A stretch of DNA of 64,000 bases, from NCBI RefSeq assembly GCF_042660705.1, contig NZ_JBHSUQ010000001.1; one strand, written 5' to 3'. The position numbers and the translations under genes are program-made. Under the pieces are notes generated by a model. It saw only the letters and a list, made by a program, of their open reading frames with translations, made no database searches and was not told the origin of the DNA. Origin of the DNA: Undibacterium_A arcticum (GTDB lineage Bacteria; Pseudomonadota; Gammaproteobacteria; Burkholderiales; Burkholderiaceae_D). This document shows, in pieces, positions 1 to 9,062 of the stretch (position 1 is its first letter; each line of letters starts with the position of its first letter).

Positions 1-416
1 AACCACATCGCCACTGTTGAGGCCAATAATTCCATGGATTTTCTCGCACCATTTTTTCTGAGAGCACACTCCCAAATTATCAGCGTGCGCCATCCCGTAT
101 CATGTATTAAGTCAATGACTCGCTGATCCCGTTTCCGGTTTGCCTCTATTTTCTTTAGCCAAAATTCTGTTCTGGTTTGCGGCAGTTTGAAAAGAGGACA
201 ATTGTGGCCATGCCAGAAGCAGCCGTGTACAAAAATAACCGCGCGGTATTTAGGCAGGACGATGTCAGGAGTGCCGGGAAGCTGTTTTGAATGCAAGCGA
301 AAGCGGAACCCCCGCGCGTGAAGAAAACAGCGGACGACAATCTCTGGGCGGGTATTCTTCTGCCGGATCGCCCGCATGTTTTTGCTACGAATTTCTGGAG
401 AGTGAACATCTCCCAT
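1..416 (-). CDS. vsr: Very short patch repair endonuclease Vsr (3' end cut by window edge)
   Basis: Vsr nicks 5' of the mismatched T in T:G mismatches formed by deamination of 5-methylcytosine at Dcm sites and starts very short patch repair. The minus-strand frame from ATG at 416 has no stop before the window edge and covers about 138 of the roughly 150 residues usual for the family. It shows the family start HSPEIRSKNMRAIR, the core PGTPDIVLPKYRAVIFVHGC, then FWHGHNCP and the C-terminal GWRTLIIWECAL, which hold the catalytic Asp and the zinc-site Cys/His. The start lies 4 nt after the dcm stop, so the two genes are co-transcribed in the classical dcm-vsr order. No frame disruption is seen. 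Identification is secure. Confidence 0.93.
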   Translation of the reverse strand, partial: MGDVHSPEIRSKNMRAIRQKNTRPEIVVRCFLHARGFRFRLHSKQLPGTPDIVLPKYRAVIFVHGCFWHGHNCPLFKLPQTRTEFWLKKIEANRKRDQRVIDLIHDTGWRTLIIWECALRKNGARKSMELLASTVAMW

Positions 417-420
417 CTTG

Positions 421-1775
421 TCAGGCGGCCAGTTTCGCTTTACGTTTCATAACCTTCTTTGCTTCCAGTATTTTTGGTTTCATAAGTTTTGCAACGGCAG
501 AAAATACAGGAACCACGACCGAGTTGCCAAACTGTTTGTAGGCCTGCATATCTGACACAGGAATGCGGAATTTTGATTCGCCGGGGCCATCGTACCCCAT
601 CAGACGCGCACATTCCTTTGGTGTAAGCCGACGTGGACGGTTCTTTAAGTTGAGCTTATGTGAAAAATCTTTTTTCGGATCAAAGCCACGGTCAACTAGT
701 ATTTCGGAGCCATCTTTGTAATAGCGTGCTGACAAAGTTCTGGTGACGTCGGTCGCCTTCACAAGGCCATAACCAAAACCGTTCCCCTTGGCTTTGTGTT
801 TGATTGAGTAGTTAAATAAGTACTCCCAGAGCTTGGGCGTAAGAATGTATTTGTCATCAACTTTCGAGTCAAGAATATCGCCAAGAAATAATTTTTCTTG
901 GGATATAGCTTTGTGATCTCTTTCAGCGAAAAGCCGTTGTGAATGTTCAGGTCCTTGCGGAAACCGACCAGTACGATCCGTTCCCGATGTTGCGGGACGA
1001 AGTGTTGTCCGTCAATGATCTTCGGGTCATCCGGTCCGGCGGAATCAACATCTGCAACCCAGTAACCAAGTTCCTGGAGCGCGTCGAGGATGACTTTAAA
1101 AGTTTTTCCTTTATCATGGCTTTTCAGATTTTTGACGTTCTCCAGCAAGAACATCGGGGGCTGTTTAGCCGCGATGATACGGGCAACATCATAAAAAAGT
1201 GTGCCCTGGGTTTCGCATTCAAAACCATGTTTCCGGCCAAGTGAATTTTTCTTTGACACTCCCGCGATGGAAAATGGCTGGCACGGAAAGCCCGCCAACA
1301 GCACGTCATGATCGGGAATTATGTTATCGATATGCCTGTAGGCGTCGTTCTCTGAAATGTCGGGCTGCCCGCTAAGAGTAACGCTCCGGATATCTTCATT
1401 AAAAGTGTGATTGTCAGGGTCACAATAATAGTTAGCCTTGTACGTACGAACGGCATACGTATTCCATTCGCTGGTGAAGACACATCGGCCACCGATATCT
1501 TCAAAGCCACGACGAATACCACCGATCCCCGCGAAGAGGTCGACGAAATCAAATTCGTGTGCTGAATTGCCGGGTCGTTGAGGCAAAAGGCATTCGAGGT
1601 GCAGGTACTCAGCATGGCTAAACTCTGGATTGCCCTTTCCGTTTAACCACCGATTAATGGTTTCACGCGTAGGCGACTTGTCGAATTTCTCATGCAGGTA
1701 GGTTGCAATGAACTTCTGATCGTATATTTCAAGGACCTTTTTTAGTAACTTTAAATCTTCATCGTGCGCTTGCAT
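421..1775 (-). CDS. dcm: Dcm-type DNA (cytosine-5) methyltransferase, frameshifted
   Basis: A C5-cytosine methyltransferase very close to E. coli Dcm, which methylates the inner C of CCWGG. From ATG 1775 (an in-frame ATG also exists at 1817) come the SAM-binding DLFAGIGGIRRGFE (about residue 75), the catalytic loop AGFPCQPFSIAG (about 165), ENVKNLKSHDKGKTF and QHRERIVLVGFR. Near 880-905 the frame breaks. The C-terminal third (VTRTLSARYYKDG, RRLTPKECARLMGY, QAYKQFGNSVVVPVF) continues in another frame to the stop at 421. One base restored in the A-rich stretch joins them as a standard Dcm of about 450 residues, so a sequencing error or recent mutation is likelier than an old pseudogene. It is followed directly by vsr. 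DISARM class 2 methylases are also C5 methylases, but the sequence and the vsr partner point to ordinary Dcm. Confidence 0.9.
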
Positions 1776-2135
1776 GAAGCTCCCTGTTGGTGGAATTAAC
1801 GTGTGACGTATTATCACTCATTTGACCCAGATAGTGTTGGCGGAGCGCTATCGGAATGTGAAATTTCCGGTCAGTTGTTATGTCTGCTGATCTCGATGAC
1901 TCACAGAGGCCGTACCGGCGATACAGCAGCGCTGTAAGGTCAAATCGTCAGCGCGTTGGCGCGCAAAACCGCCAGTCAATTACGGTTCGCTTGATTCACG
2001 CGAATGTTCCTGACTCCTTCTTTGGTTTCGCCGTCTCCATCCTGCAGTAATTTGATGCTGATGACTGACGACACGTTCCGGCAGACGCCTCTTCACAGCT
2101 AGAATTGAACGATCGAACGAGCCGGAACAGTTTCT
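1776..2135. other. Intergenic stretch between dcm and the recombinase module
   Basis: About 320-360 bases between the dcm start and the end of the serine-recombinase gene. I see no ORF with a recognisable product, no rho-independent terminator and no clear repeat. It probably contains the dcm promoter and possibly one junction of the recombinase module, but no attachment-site duplication could be recognised by eye. Confidence 0.3.
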
Positions 2136-3866
2136 TTAGAAACCGAAGATTTGCCGCTGCTTTGCCCAGTCCAGCGGCAAATCATCCAGCATCTTGTCCA
2201 AAGTCATGCCCACCGGCTGTCGCCCGTCGAGAATCGCCTCTACGATATCCGGCGCCAGAAACGCCGATCGCAAAATCCGGCTCGCATACCGGTCATTCAC
2301 CCCGCTTTCCGCTGCCAGGTCAGTCAGCGTGACCTTTTCCAGAGAGATCAGCTGCTCATACCAGTTGCGCCCGCGTGCAATAGCCTTGACCAGCGACTGG
2401 CTGATCCGCGCGGGCTTGTCCTTTGATTCGTCCTCTGCAAGTATCAGCCGTACTTCAAGACCGCACCGCGCCAACCGCGCATCGGCTGTCAATACGATGG
2501 CGTTATCGCCTGTGCGTGAACCCTCCTGGCCGACCGATATACCGGAGGCCGCAGCATGCATCGGCAAGAGTGCATCCCGCAGGGCAGAACGGCTGAGCGT
2601 GATATCGATGGTTTGGTCTTTGACAGTCACGCGATTGACAATCGCCTGAAGAAACTGACGTTGGGCTGTTGGCGGAGCGGCAGGCCAGGTTTCGACATGC
2701 TGGTGCGCCGCCTGCATCAATGTTTTCTGCTGGCTCGCATCAAAGCCGTTCGATGCGAGCGCCTCGAGTAATGCCTGGGTCGAGGTGAGAAACGTATGAA
2801 TCCGGCCGGCGACGACATTTTCCAGATCCTGTGCCGGGATACGCACTGCCGGGCGATCTGCTGATGCCGTACTCGTATACCCAGAACGCGACACGTAATA
2901 GCGATACCGCTTGCCACGCTTGACGGTATGGCTAGGCGTTAAGCGCCGGTCATAGACATCGTAGGCCAATCCTACCAATAAGCTCGGCTCCCTGGAACGT
3001 GCACCGGAGCGCTGGCCTTGCACATTGTCCAGCATCTTTGCCTGCACCTGGTCCCACAACAGCATCGGAATAATTGCCGCGTGCTCTCCCGGATAGTGCC
3101 GATCCCGATGCACCGTATCGCCGATATACAGCCGGTTCTGGAGAAGCTCATATAATGCACCCCGTGAGTAGGGCTGTCCGCCGGAAGTCTTGCCGGTTCG
3201 GCTGATCCGAACTTTGCTGAATTTTTTCTGTACGTCTAAGACCGCTTTCAGCTTCGCCACGCAGCCCAACGCCAGATATTGTTCAAAGATGTGCAAAACG
3301 TGCGCCGCCTCGACTGCATTGACAATCAGCTTACGCTCCACGGCATCGTAGCCCACCGGCACCCGCCCACCCATCCACATACCTTTCTTCTTGGAAGCGG
3401 CAATCTTGTCGCGAATGCGTTCGCCAGTGACTTCGCGCTCAAACTGGGCAAACGATAGCAGGACATTCAACGTCAGTCTTCCCATGGAAGTCGTGGTATT
3501 GAACTGTTGGGTCACAGAGACGAACGAGACTTTTTTGGACTCGAACAAATCGACCATCTTGGCGAAGTCAGATAATGCACGGGTCAGTCGATCCACCTTG
3601 TACACGACTATGGAATCGATCTTGCCGCCTTCAATATCTTGTATCAGTGCCTGCAGGGCAGGGCGGGCCATGCTGCCGCCAGAGTAGCCGCCATCATCGT
3701 AGCGGGTGGCAAGCGCCTGCCAGCCTTCATGGCGTTGGCTCAGGATATAAGCTTCACAAGCTTCCCGCTGCGCGTCGAGCGAATTGAAGGATTGTTCCAG
3801 CCCTTCTTCCGAAGATTTGCGGGTATAGATGGCGCAGCGTAACGATCGGGCGAGCTCATTGGCCAT
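2136..3866 (-). CDS. Large serine recombinase (resolvase/recombinase family)
   Basis: Site-specific serine recombinase of about 576 residues, the presumptive integrase/excisionase of the neighbouring terminase module. The N-terminal resolvase domain has the catalytic-serine region CAIYTRKSSEEG, then DDGGYSGGSMARP, SIVVYKVDRLTRAL and LLSFAQFERE. A recombinase domain with PVGYD and the SRGALYELLQNRLYIG core follows. The C-terminus ends in a helix-turn-helix-like LAAESGVNDRYASRILRSAF. The start chosen is ATG 3866 (MANELARSLRC), preceded by AAAGGAGACT. It overlaps the 3' end of the DUF2924 gene by about 11 nt, as usual when these two genes travel together. As read, the two frames are joined into one ORF by a one-base loss upstream, which I regard as an artefact. 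Confidence 0.85.
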   Translation of the reverse strand: MANELARSLRCAIYTRKSSEEGLEQSFNSLDAQREACEAYILSQRHEGWQALATRYDDGGYSGGSMARPALQALIQDIEGGKIDSIVVYKVDRLTRALSDFAKMVDLFESKKVSFVSVTQQFNTTTSMGRLTLNVLLSFAQFEREVTGERIRDKIAASKKKGMWMGGRVPVGYDAVERKLIVNAVEAAHVLHIFEQYLALGCVAKLKAVLDVQKKFSKVRISRTGKTSGGQPYSRGALYELLQNRLYIGDTVHRDRHYPGEHAAIIPMLLWDQVQAKMLDNVQGQRSGARSREPSLLVGLAYDVYDRRLTPSHTVKRGKRYRYYVSRSGYTSTASADRPAVRIPAQDLENVVAGRIHTFLTSTQALLEALASNGFDASQQKTLMQAAHQHVETWPAAPPTAQRQFLQAIVNRVTVKDQTIDITLSRSALRDALLPMHAAASGISVGQEGSRTGDNAIVLTADARLARCGLEVRLILAEDESKDKPARISQSLVKAIARGRNWYEQLISLEKVTLTDLAAESGVNDRYASRILRSAFLAPDIVEAILDGRQPVGMTLDKMLDDLPLDWAKQRQIFGF

Positions 3867-4358
3867 GGCCAGTCTCCTTTGCCCGGTTGTTGCGACGAAT
3901 GCCGAAAAACGCGGTCCCGACCAGCGGCTACCGGTGATCACCCGTGCAATTTCGGACAGGTTGGTATAGCGCTGGTCGCGATACGTGAATCCGTCATCAA
4001 TGACCTGCACTTCGTGGGTTTGTCCGCGCCAGGCACGAATCAATCGCGTGCCGGGCTTGATCGACGGTTGAAAAAGCAGCACCGGCTTCTTGCCTTCAAT
4101 GACATCGCTTGCCAGTTTTCGGAGGCGCACGCGCGTACTCAATGCCAGTCCGCCAAATGCCTGTTCCTGGATGCGGTAGGCCAGACAATCAATGAGCAGA
4201 GATTTACGGGCACGAAAGGGCGGAGCGCGGCCAAAGTGTTCGTTCCACAGCGCTCGTAGAGCGGCGTTGTCCATGATTTTCAGCGCGTCGACGTTATAGG
4301 GATCGATCTTCAGGGCGCCGGCACCAGAGGCCTGGCGAGAGCGGGCGATTTTAGGCAT
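3856..4358 (-). CDS. DUF2924 family protein, frameshifted near its end
   Basis: A small phage/mobile-element protein of unknown function, recognised by the DUF2924 pattern: ALRALWNEHFGRAPPFRARK near residue 35, LLFQPSIKPGTRLIRAWRG in the middle, and LSEIARVITGSRWSGPRF near the end. The start is ATG 4358, with GGGGGAAGGA about 9 nt upstream. At the A5 run 3905-3909 one base appears missing. Restoring it gives GPRFFGIRRNNRAKETGHGQ followed by TGA at 3856-3858, the expected family C-terminus, and separates this gene from the recombinase. As given, the frame runs on into the recombinase and simulates a 758-residue fusion. The gene probably assists the recombinase, but the function is unknown. Confidence 0.75.
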
Positions 4359-4429
4359 ATCATGGTCCTTCCCCCACCATTGACGCTCTGTGTGCACAGG
4401 AACGCAAGTCATTTATCAGGTGAATAAAT

Positions 4430-5036
4430 ATGGGCAATAGTGTTGATGAACATCCAATAGAAGCGCAGATTGCAGACGAACGTAAAGAGCGCCAGCGTCA
4501 AGAAGCGGCTTGCATTGAGGCAATCAAAGAGGTGCACGCGGCAGGGCCCACCATCAAGATCGGTACGCCGGCTCAGTGGGCGCGCCGTACGCGCGGCCGA
4601 GTATGGCTCGTCGCGAGCCCTCCCATTCTCAAGTATTCAAGCGGTGGTGTTTAAGGGCTGGTATGGTCCAGATCAAAAACGCGGCATGCCCAGCCGGCGT
4701 TCACCGGTTGAGCGATTCGTGGAGGCTGCATACAAGGAACGGGAGACATCGTTGCGGCGTTTTATCGATCCCCATGACCGCGCAGGCATACTCGGGCGTA
4801 AAAGTGGTCGTGCACGTATCACAGACAGTACCGCTTCGCAGATTCCTGAACTTATCAGCCAATTTGCCGCAGAGGGCACTCCAAAACATCAATGCACCAA
4901 AAAAGCCGCGCGCTTTTTGGACTGCTCAGTCGCTTATGTGCATCGCGTATTAAGAGAGAAAAAAACAATAGCAATACAACAAGAAGTCAAAAATGGTGAT
5001 ATCAACAACAAAGAAATGTCACCTGAACAGGATTGA
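4430..5036 (+). CDS. Hypothetical protein with a C-terminal helix-turn-helix, frameshifted
   Basis: First gene of the plus-strand half of the mobile module, divergent from the DUF2924/recombinase pair, so promoters for both probably lie in 4359-4429. The N-terminal half (MGNSVDEHPIEAQIADERK, start ATG 4430) is charged and helical, and its frame stops at 4654. The rest runs in another frame from about 4640 to 5036 (GWYGPDQKRGMPSRRSPVER, then KKAARFLDCSVAYVHRVLREK). The latter resembles a helix-turn-helix, as expected for a small-terminase-like or regulatory DNA-binding protein. No family is recognised. The two-frame structure suggests one gene of about 200 residues with a frameshift near 4600-4655, but two overlapping small genes cannot be excluded. 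Confidence 0.5.
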
Positions 5037-5157
5037 AATTCAAAGCAGTGTCCTTAATGCATATTGTCTATATCGAGCCGTCTCATTCACTGACTGAGCA
5101 CACCGATACGCATTTTGCATAGACGGCGTGTATTCGTGGCTCACAGGAGTGTGCGTC

Positions 5158-6531
5158 ATGGACATGCAAACATCGCAATGTGACCAAAAGGTCGCAATCA
5201 CCTATCGCAATACGGCCGAACTTAAACCTGACCCGCAGAATCCACGGCAACACAGCCGCAAACAGATCCGGCAAATCGCCGCCAGCATCAAAACCTTCGG
5301 GTTCAACACCCCGGTCCTCATTGATGGCAATGATCAAATCATCGCCGGACATGGACGCCTGCTGGCTTGCGAACATCTCGGCAGGCATGACGTTCCCACG
5401 ATTTGCCTGGATCATCTGACGTCTGCCCAGATCCGCGCCTTCATGATCGCGGATAACCGACTGACCGAAAACGCCACCTGGGATGACCAGTTGCTGGCTA
5501 CGCAATTGAAGGAATTGTCGTTGCTGGAACTGGACTTCAGCCTGGAAGTCACCGGGTTTGACATGGGGGAAATCGATCTGCGCATTGAAGGATTGATTAC
5601 GTCCGGCGAAGCGGCCGGAGCAGATGATGCAGCCGATGCGGTGCCGGTGCCATCCGCCATCGCAGTCACGCAGGTCGGCGATGTCTGGCAATTGGGAGAA
5701 CATCGCATTCACTGCGGCAATGCCCTTGACCATGCTGCATACAGCCTGCTGATGGAGGGTCATCGCGCAAGTGTGGTGTTTTCCGATGCGCCCTACAACG
5801 TCGCAATCGATGGACACGTCGGGGGCAAAGGCGAAATCAAGCATCGCGAGTTTGCGATGGCCTGCGGCGAAATGAGTCAGGCTGAGTTCACCCAGTTCCT
5901 GACGACGAGCTGCGAACTGATGGCGCGCCATAGCATTCCCGGTGCAATCCATTTCCTGTGCATGGACTGGCGGCATATGGCGGAAATGCTTGCTGCCGGT
6001 AATTTAGTCTACAGCGAGCTGAAGAATCTGTGTGTGTGGGTCAAGGATTGCGGAGGCATGGGCAGCCTGTACCGTAGTCAGCACGAGCTGGTCTTCGTAT
6101 TCAAGCACGGCACCGCACCACACACTAACAATGTGCAGTTAGGTAAATACGGACGTAACCGCACCAATGTCTGGCGCTACCCCGGCATCAATTCATTTCA
6201 GCGTACTGGCGATGAAGGCAATCTGCTGGCGTTGCACCCGACCGTCAAGCCTGTGGCGATGGTCGTCGATGCTCTGCTCGACTGCTCGGAGCGTGGCGAC
6301 ATCGTGCTCGACGCTTTCTTGGGCAGCGGCACCACGCTGATGGCCGCCGAGCGCACCGGCCGGATCTGCTACGGACTGGAACTCGATGCCTTGTATGTCG
6401 ATACCGCCATTCGCCGCTGGCAAAACTATACTGGCCAGCAGGCGGTCCATGCTGCCACCGGTCAACCCTTTGCCGAGCGCGAACTGAACCAAATCACACT
6501 GCGTGTCGAGGAGATGCATCATGACGCGTAA
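5158..6531 (+). CDS. ParB-like nuclease domain / DNA methyltransferase fusion
   Basis: Protein of 457 residues typical of phage-like elements. Residues about 15-110 form a ParB/Srx-type domain (LKPDPQNPRQH, then IIAGHGRLLACEHLG with the GHGR motif). Residues about 180-440 form a permuted beta-class amino-methyltransferase, with the catalytic tetrad first (SDAPYNVAIDG, about 209) and the SAM-binding VLDAFLGSGTTLMAAE (about 385) last. The tetrad reads DAPY instead of the usual DPPY. Start ATG 5158 has AGGAG 8 nt upstream; an alternative in-frame ATG is at 5164. It overlaps the following DUF5681 start. The role is probably self-modification of the element's DNA; target base and sequence cannot be told. 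The frame is intact. Confidence 0.88.
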   Translation: MDMQTSQCDQKVAITYRNTAELKPDPQNPRQHSRKQIRQIAASIKTFGFNTPVLIDGNDQIIAGHGRLLACEHLGRHDVPTICLDHLTSAQIRAFMIADNRLTENATWDDQLLATQLKELSLLELDFSLEVTGFDMGEIDLRIEGLITSGEAAGADDAADAVPVPSAIAVTQVGDVWQLGEHRIHCGNALDHAAYSLLMEGHRASVVFSDAPYNVAIDGHVGGKGEIKHREFAMACGEMSQAEFTQFLTTSCELMARHSIPGAIHFLCMDWRHMAEMLAAGNLVYSELKNLCVWVKDCGGMGSLYRSQHELVFVFKHGTAPHTNNVQLGKYGRNRTNVWRYPGINSFQRTGDEGNLLALHPTVKPVAMVVDALLDCSERGDIVLDAFLGSGTTLMAAERTGRICYGLELDALYVDTAIRRWQNYTGQQAVHAATGQPFAERELNQITLRVEEMHHDA

Positions 6532-7002
6532 AGCAGACGACAAGAAATCCGACCTGCCCTATCAGGTCGGTTATTGCAAACCACCATCCTCGACCCAGTT
6601 CAAAAAGGCCAGTCCGGCAATCCCCGGGGACGCCCGACAGGCAAGAGTAATCTCGCCACGTCACTCACACGCGCCCTGAATGAAAAAGTGACTGTCGTTG
6701 AAAACGGCGAACGCCGCAAGATCAGCAAACTGGACGCAGCTGTTAAGCAGGTGATCAACAAGGCAGCGGCAGGGGATGCGCGCGCATTTCAGCAAATGGT
6801 GAACCTCAGTTGTCTGGTTGCCGCAGACGATGGTCACGCTATACCCAATGCTTTAAACAAGGAGGCCGACAGAGAGGTCATGGCGCAACTGCTGGAGCGC
6901 TTTCACTTGGAAGGCAGTACTTCATCTGAACGCCGTACTGATACTGACCAAGTCACGGGCACCCCAACATCTGCACCAGCTCTTAAGAGGAAACCATCAT
7001 GA
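6521..7002 (+). CDS. DUF5681 family protein, frameshifted
   Basis: Small basic protein of the DUF5681 family, almost always found just before a terminase gene. The true N-terminus begins at ATG 6521, overlapping the methyltransferase stop: MTRKADDKKSDLPYQVGYCK, then PPSSTQFKK. After the A5 run at 6602-6606 the family signature GQSGNPRGRPTGKSN continues in another frame. One extra base restores QFKKGQSGNPRGRP, the usual family sequence. The rest (LTRALNEKVTVVENGERRK, then LDAAVKQVINKAAAGDARAF) is family-like. Its stop overlaps the terL start as ATGA. A role in packaging or DNA recognition next to the terminase is inferred from context only. Confidence 0.8.
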
Positions 7003-8453
7003 ATCTCACCCCGTACGAATATCAGACGGTCTTGCGCAACGACTTGTGTACCTTCATTTACCGCTGTTTTGTGCATTTGAATCCCCAGACTCCCTATGCT
7101 CACAACTGGCACATCGAGCTGATCGCCTCCTATCTGGACGCCTGTCGCCGCGGCGAGATCACCCGGCTGATCATCACCGTGCCGCCGCGCTCGATGAAAT
7201 CGATTTGTGCCAGCGTGGCTTTTCCGGCATGGATATTGGGACACGACCCATCGTTGGAAATTATGTGTGCCAGTTACGGACAGGATTTGTCCGAGAAGCT
7301 GGCTCAGGATTGTCTGAGCGTGGTCAACAGCGACTGGTACAAGGAAACCTTTCCAACACGCTTATCCAGTAAGCGTCAGCCTGTGTCAGATTTTAAAACT
7401 GATCAACAGGGACATCGTCTCGCAACTTCGGTGGGTGGTGCCGTGACCGGACGGGGCGCAGATTTCATTATCATCGATGACCCTTTAAAACCAGAGGAAG
7501 CGATATCAGACACCTTACGGCAAAGGGCGAATGACTGGCTTGATGGCACAGTGCGCAGCCGCTTAAACGACAAAAAAACAGGTTGCATCATCATGATCAT
7601 GCAGCGTTTGCATCTGGATGATCCGGTTGGCCACGTGTTAGATCAGGAGGAGTGGACAGTGCTCAACTTGCCGGCTATCGCTGAGCGCGATGAACGCTAT
7701 GAGATCGACACCATCTGGGGTAGGCGCCAATTCATACGTAAAGAAGGGGCAGCACTGCATCCGGCACGCGAACCAGTCGACGTATTGATGAAGCTTAAAA
7801 GTGAGCTCGGCGAATATAACTTTGCCGGGCAATATCAGCAGTCGCCGGTGCCGCGTGGCGGCGGCATGGTTAAGGAAGCATGGCTGCAATTTGCCGAGCC
7901 TTACGAATGGCCGCAAAAGTTCGACCAAGTGATCCAGAGCTGGGACACCGCCAGCAAGGAAACCGAGTTGAGCGATTATAGCGTTTGCACTACCTGGGGC
8001 ATTTATCAGAAAAAACGCTTCCTGATTGATGTGGAGCGCAAGCGGCTGGGCTATCCGGAATTAAAGCGCGCTATCGTCGAGCAGGCAACCCTGCATAAAC
8101 CCAATGTGATCCTGATTGAAGACAAAGCATCCGGTACGCCATTGATTCAGGACTTGCGCCGCGACGGCCTCTCCAACATCAAAGGTGTTATCCCGAATGG
8201 AGACAAGGTCATGCGGATGAATGCACAAACCGCACAGTTTGAAGGGGGTTTTGTGGTATTGCCGACAAAAGCGCATTGGCTCGATGCGTTTGTAACGGAA
8301 TTGACCTCATTCCCTAAAGGGAAGCATGACGATCAGGTTGATTCAACATCACAAGCGCTGGGGTGGATACAAACCGATGGTGACGAGCCGGCAATAATAC
8401 AATACTACAGAGAACTGGTTGAAAAGAAGCTGGGGATTTTGCCATTGCGATGA
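6999..8453 (+). CDS. terL: Phage terminase large subunit (ATPase/nuclease)
   Basis: Terminase large subunit, 484 residues, intact. The N-terminal packaging ATPase has a Walker A-like VPPRSMKSI (61-69), a Walker B FIIIDDP (about 155) and a motif III-like CIIMIMQRLHLDD. The C-terminal RNase H-like nuclease has SWDTASKETELSDYS (about 312), ILIEDKASG (about 373) and KHDDQVDSTSQAL (about 440), which supply the acidic metal ligands. It is translationally coupled to the DUF5681 gene through ATGA. No portal, capsid or tail gene follows, so packaging would need another phage's particles, or the protein has another role. This order (recombinase, DUF2924, ParB-methyltransferase, DUF5681, TerL) is, from memory, recurrent in proteobacteria. 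Confidence 0.9.
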   Translation: MNLTPYEYQTVLRNDLCTFIYRCFVHLNPQTPYAHNWHIELIASYLDACRRGEITRLIITVPPRSMKSICASVAFPAWILGHDPSLEIMCASYGQDLSEKLAQDCLSVVNSDWYKETFPTRLSSKRQPVSDFKTDQQGHRLATSVGGAVTGRGADFIIIDDPLKPEEAISDTLRQRANDWLDGTVRSRLNDKKTGCIIMIMQRLHLDDPVGHVLDQEEWTVLNLPAIAERDERYEIDTIWGRRQFIRKEGAALHPAREPVDVLMKLKSELGEYNFAGQYQQSPVPRGGGMVKEAWLQFAEPYEWPQKFDQVIQSWDTASKETELSDYSVCTTWGIYQKKRFLIDVERKRLGYPELKRAIVEQATLHKPNVILIEDKASGTPLIQDLRRDGLSNIKGVIPNGDKVMRMNAQTAQFEGGFVVLPTKAHWLDAFVTELTSFPKGKHDDQVDSTSQALGWIQTDGDEPAIIQYYRELVEKKLGILPLR

Positions 8454-8554
8454 GAGGAAGTGGGGGAAACGATCGTTTTGAGAATCGAGCGTCATTAGAA
8501 ACGAAAACCCGCTCATTCTCGAAACGGACGAACCGGTTTCGGTAGGTGCGTTGA

Positions 8555-8960
8555 CACTCCAATCTCAAGAAGCGGTCTTTGCGACAGCGGAATCCGCGCA
8601 CGCCGTTGCTCATAGCCTGCTTGACAATCACCAGTGGGACATCACTATTCTTGGCCACTTGCTCGAGTGCTGACTCTAGCGCGAGTCCCGAAAATGATCC
8701 CAAGATGCTCCAGTGTTCATCAAGAATCTGGGACACGGAGTCCGAGACAGGAGGAATGGATAAGGCAGAAGCAGGGACAGGAAAATGCACATTTGATGCG
8801 CCCCGTTGCAGGGTTCTTGGTTCAAAGCCTGTTTGCAACGGCCAAACTCAATGGCCTCGATCCCCTGCGCCGGTTGACAGACACGCTCGAAAAATTGCCG
8901 ACCTGTCCTAACCACCAAATCGATTCCTTGCTCCCATTTGCAAAGCGTCCAGACCAATAA
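8555..8960 (-). pseudogene. DrmB (DUF1998 protein) relic
   Basis: A degraded internal fragment related to the DrmB encoded at 10.7-12.5 kb. The minus-strand frame reads LQRGASNVHFPVPASALSIP near 8760-8815, then ILDEHWSILG and ALEQVAKNSDVP. This matches VQRGASNLYYPVIESALDIP and MLGDHWDTLA of the intact gene. Upstream (8840-8960) the cysteine-rich part is only recoverable by changing frame, and there is no start, no N-terminal domain and no DUF1998 end. It is a clearly separate, more diverged sequence, not a recent duplication, and lies exactly between the terminase module and the drm operon. It may be the end of a different defence locus cut by insertion of the module. Confidence 0.6.
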
Positions 8961-9062
8961 TCTGGAACGCAAGGTGGGGCCGCCGGATGCTTACATTTGA
9001 TCACCTACAGTCTATTCCGCAGAATCGCTTAGTTTTGACGCACAAAATTTGACGAAAAAAAT

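Noticed and set aside
421..1775. dcm as the DISARM class 2 methylase DrmMII
   Set aside because: Sequence and the coupled vsr gene match ordinary Dcm closely, and the gene is separated from drmAB by the terminase module. A functional link cannot be excluded but is not supported.
2136..4358. A single 740-residue DUF2924-serine recombinase fusion protein
   Set aside because: Adding one base in the A5 run at 3905 recreates the normal DUF2924 end with a stop, and a ribosome site plus ATG for the recombinase. The fusion is best explained by a one-base loss.
5083..5976. Minus-strand open frame of 297 codons opposite the ParB-methyltransferase
   Set aside because: It lies fully antisense to a gene with clear ParB and methyltransferase motifs and has no family features; long antisense frames are common in GC-rich genes.
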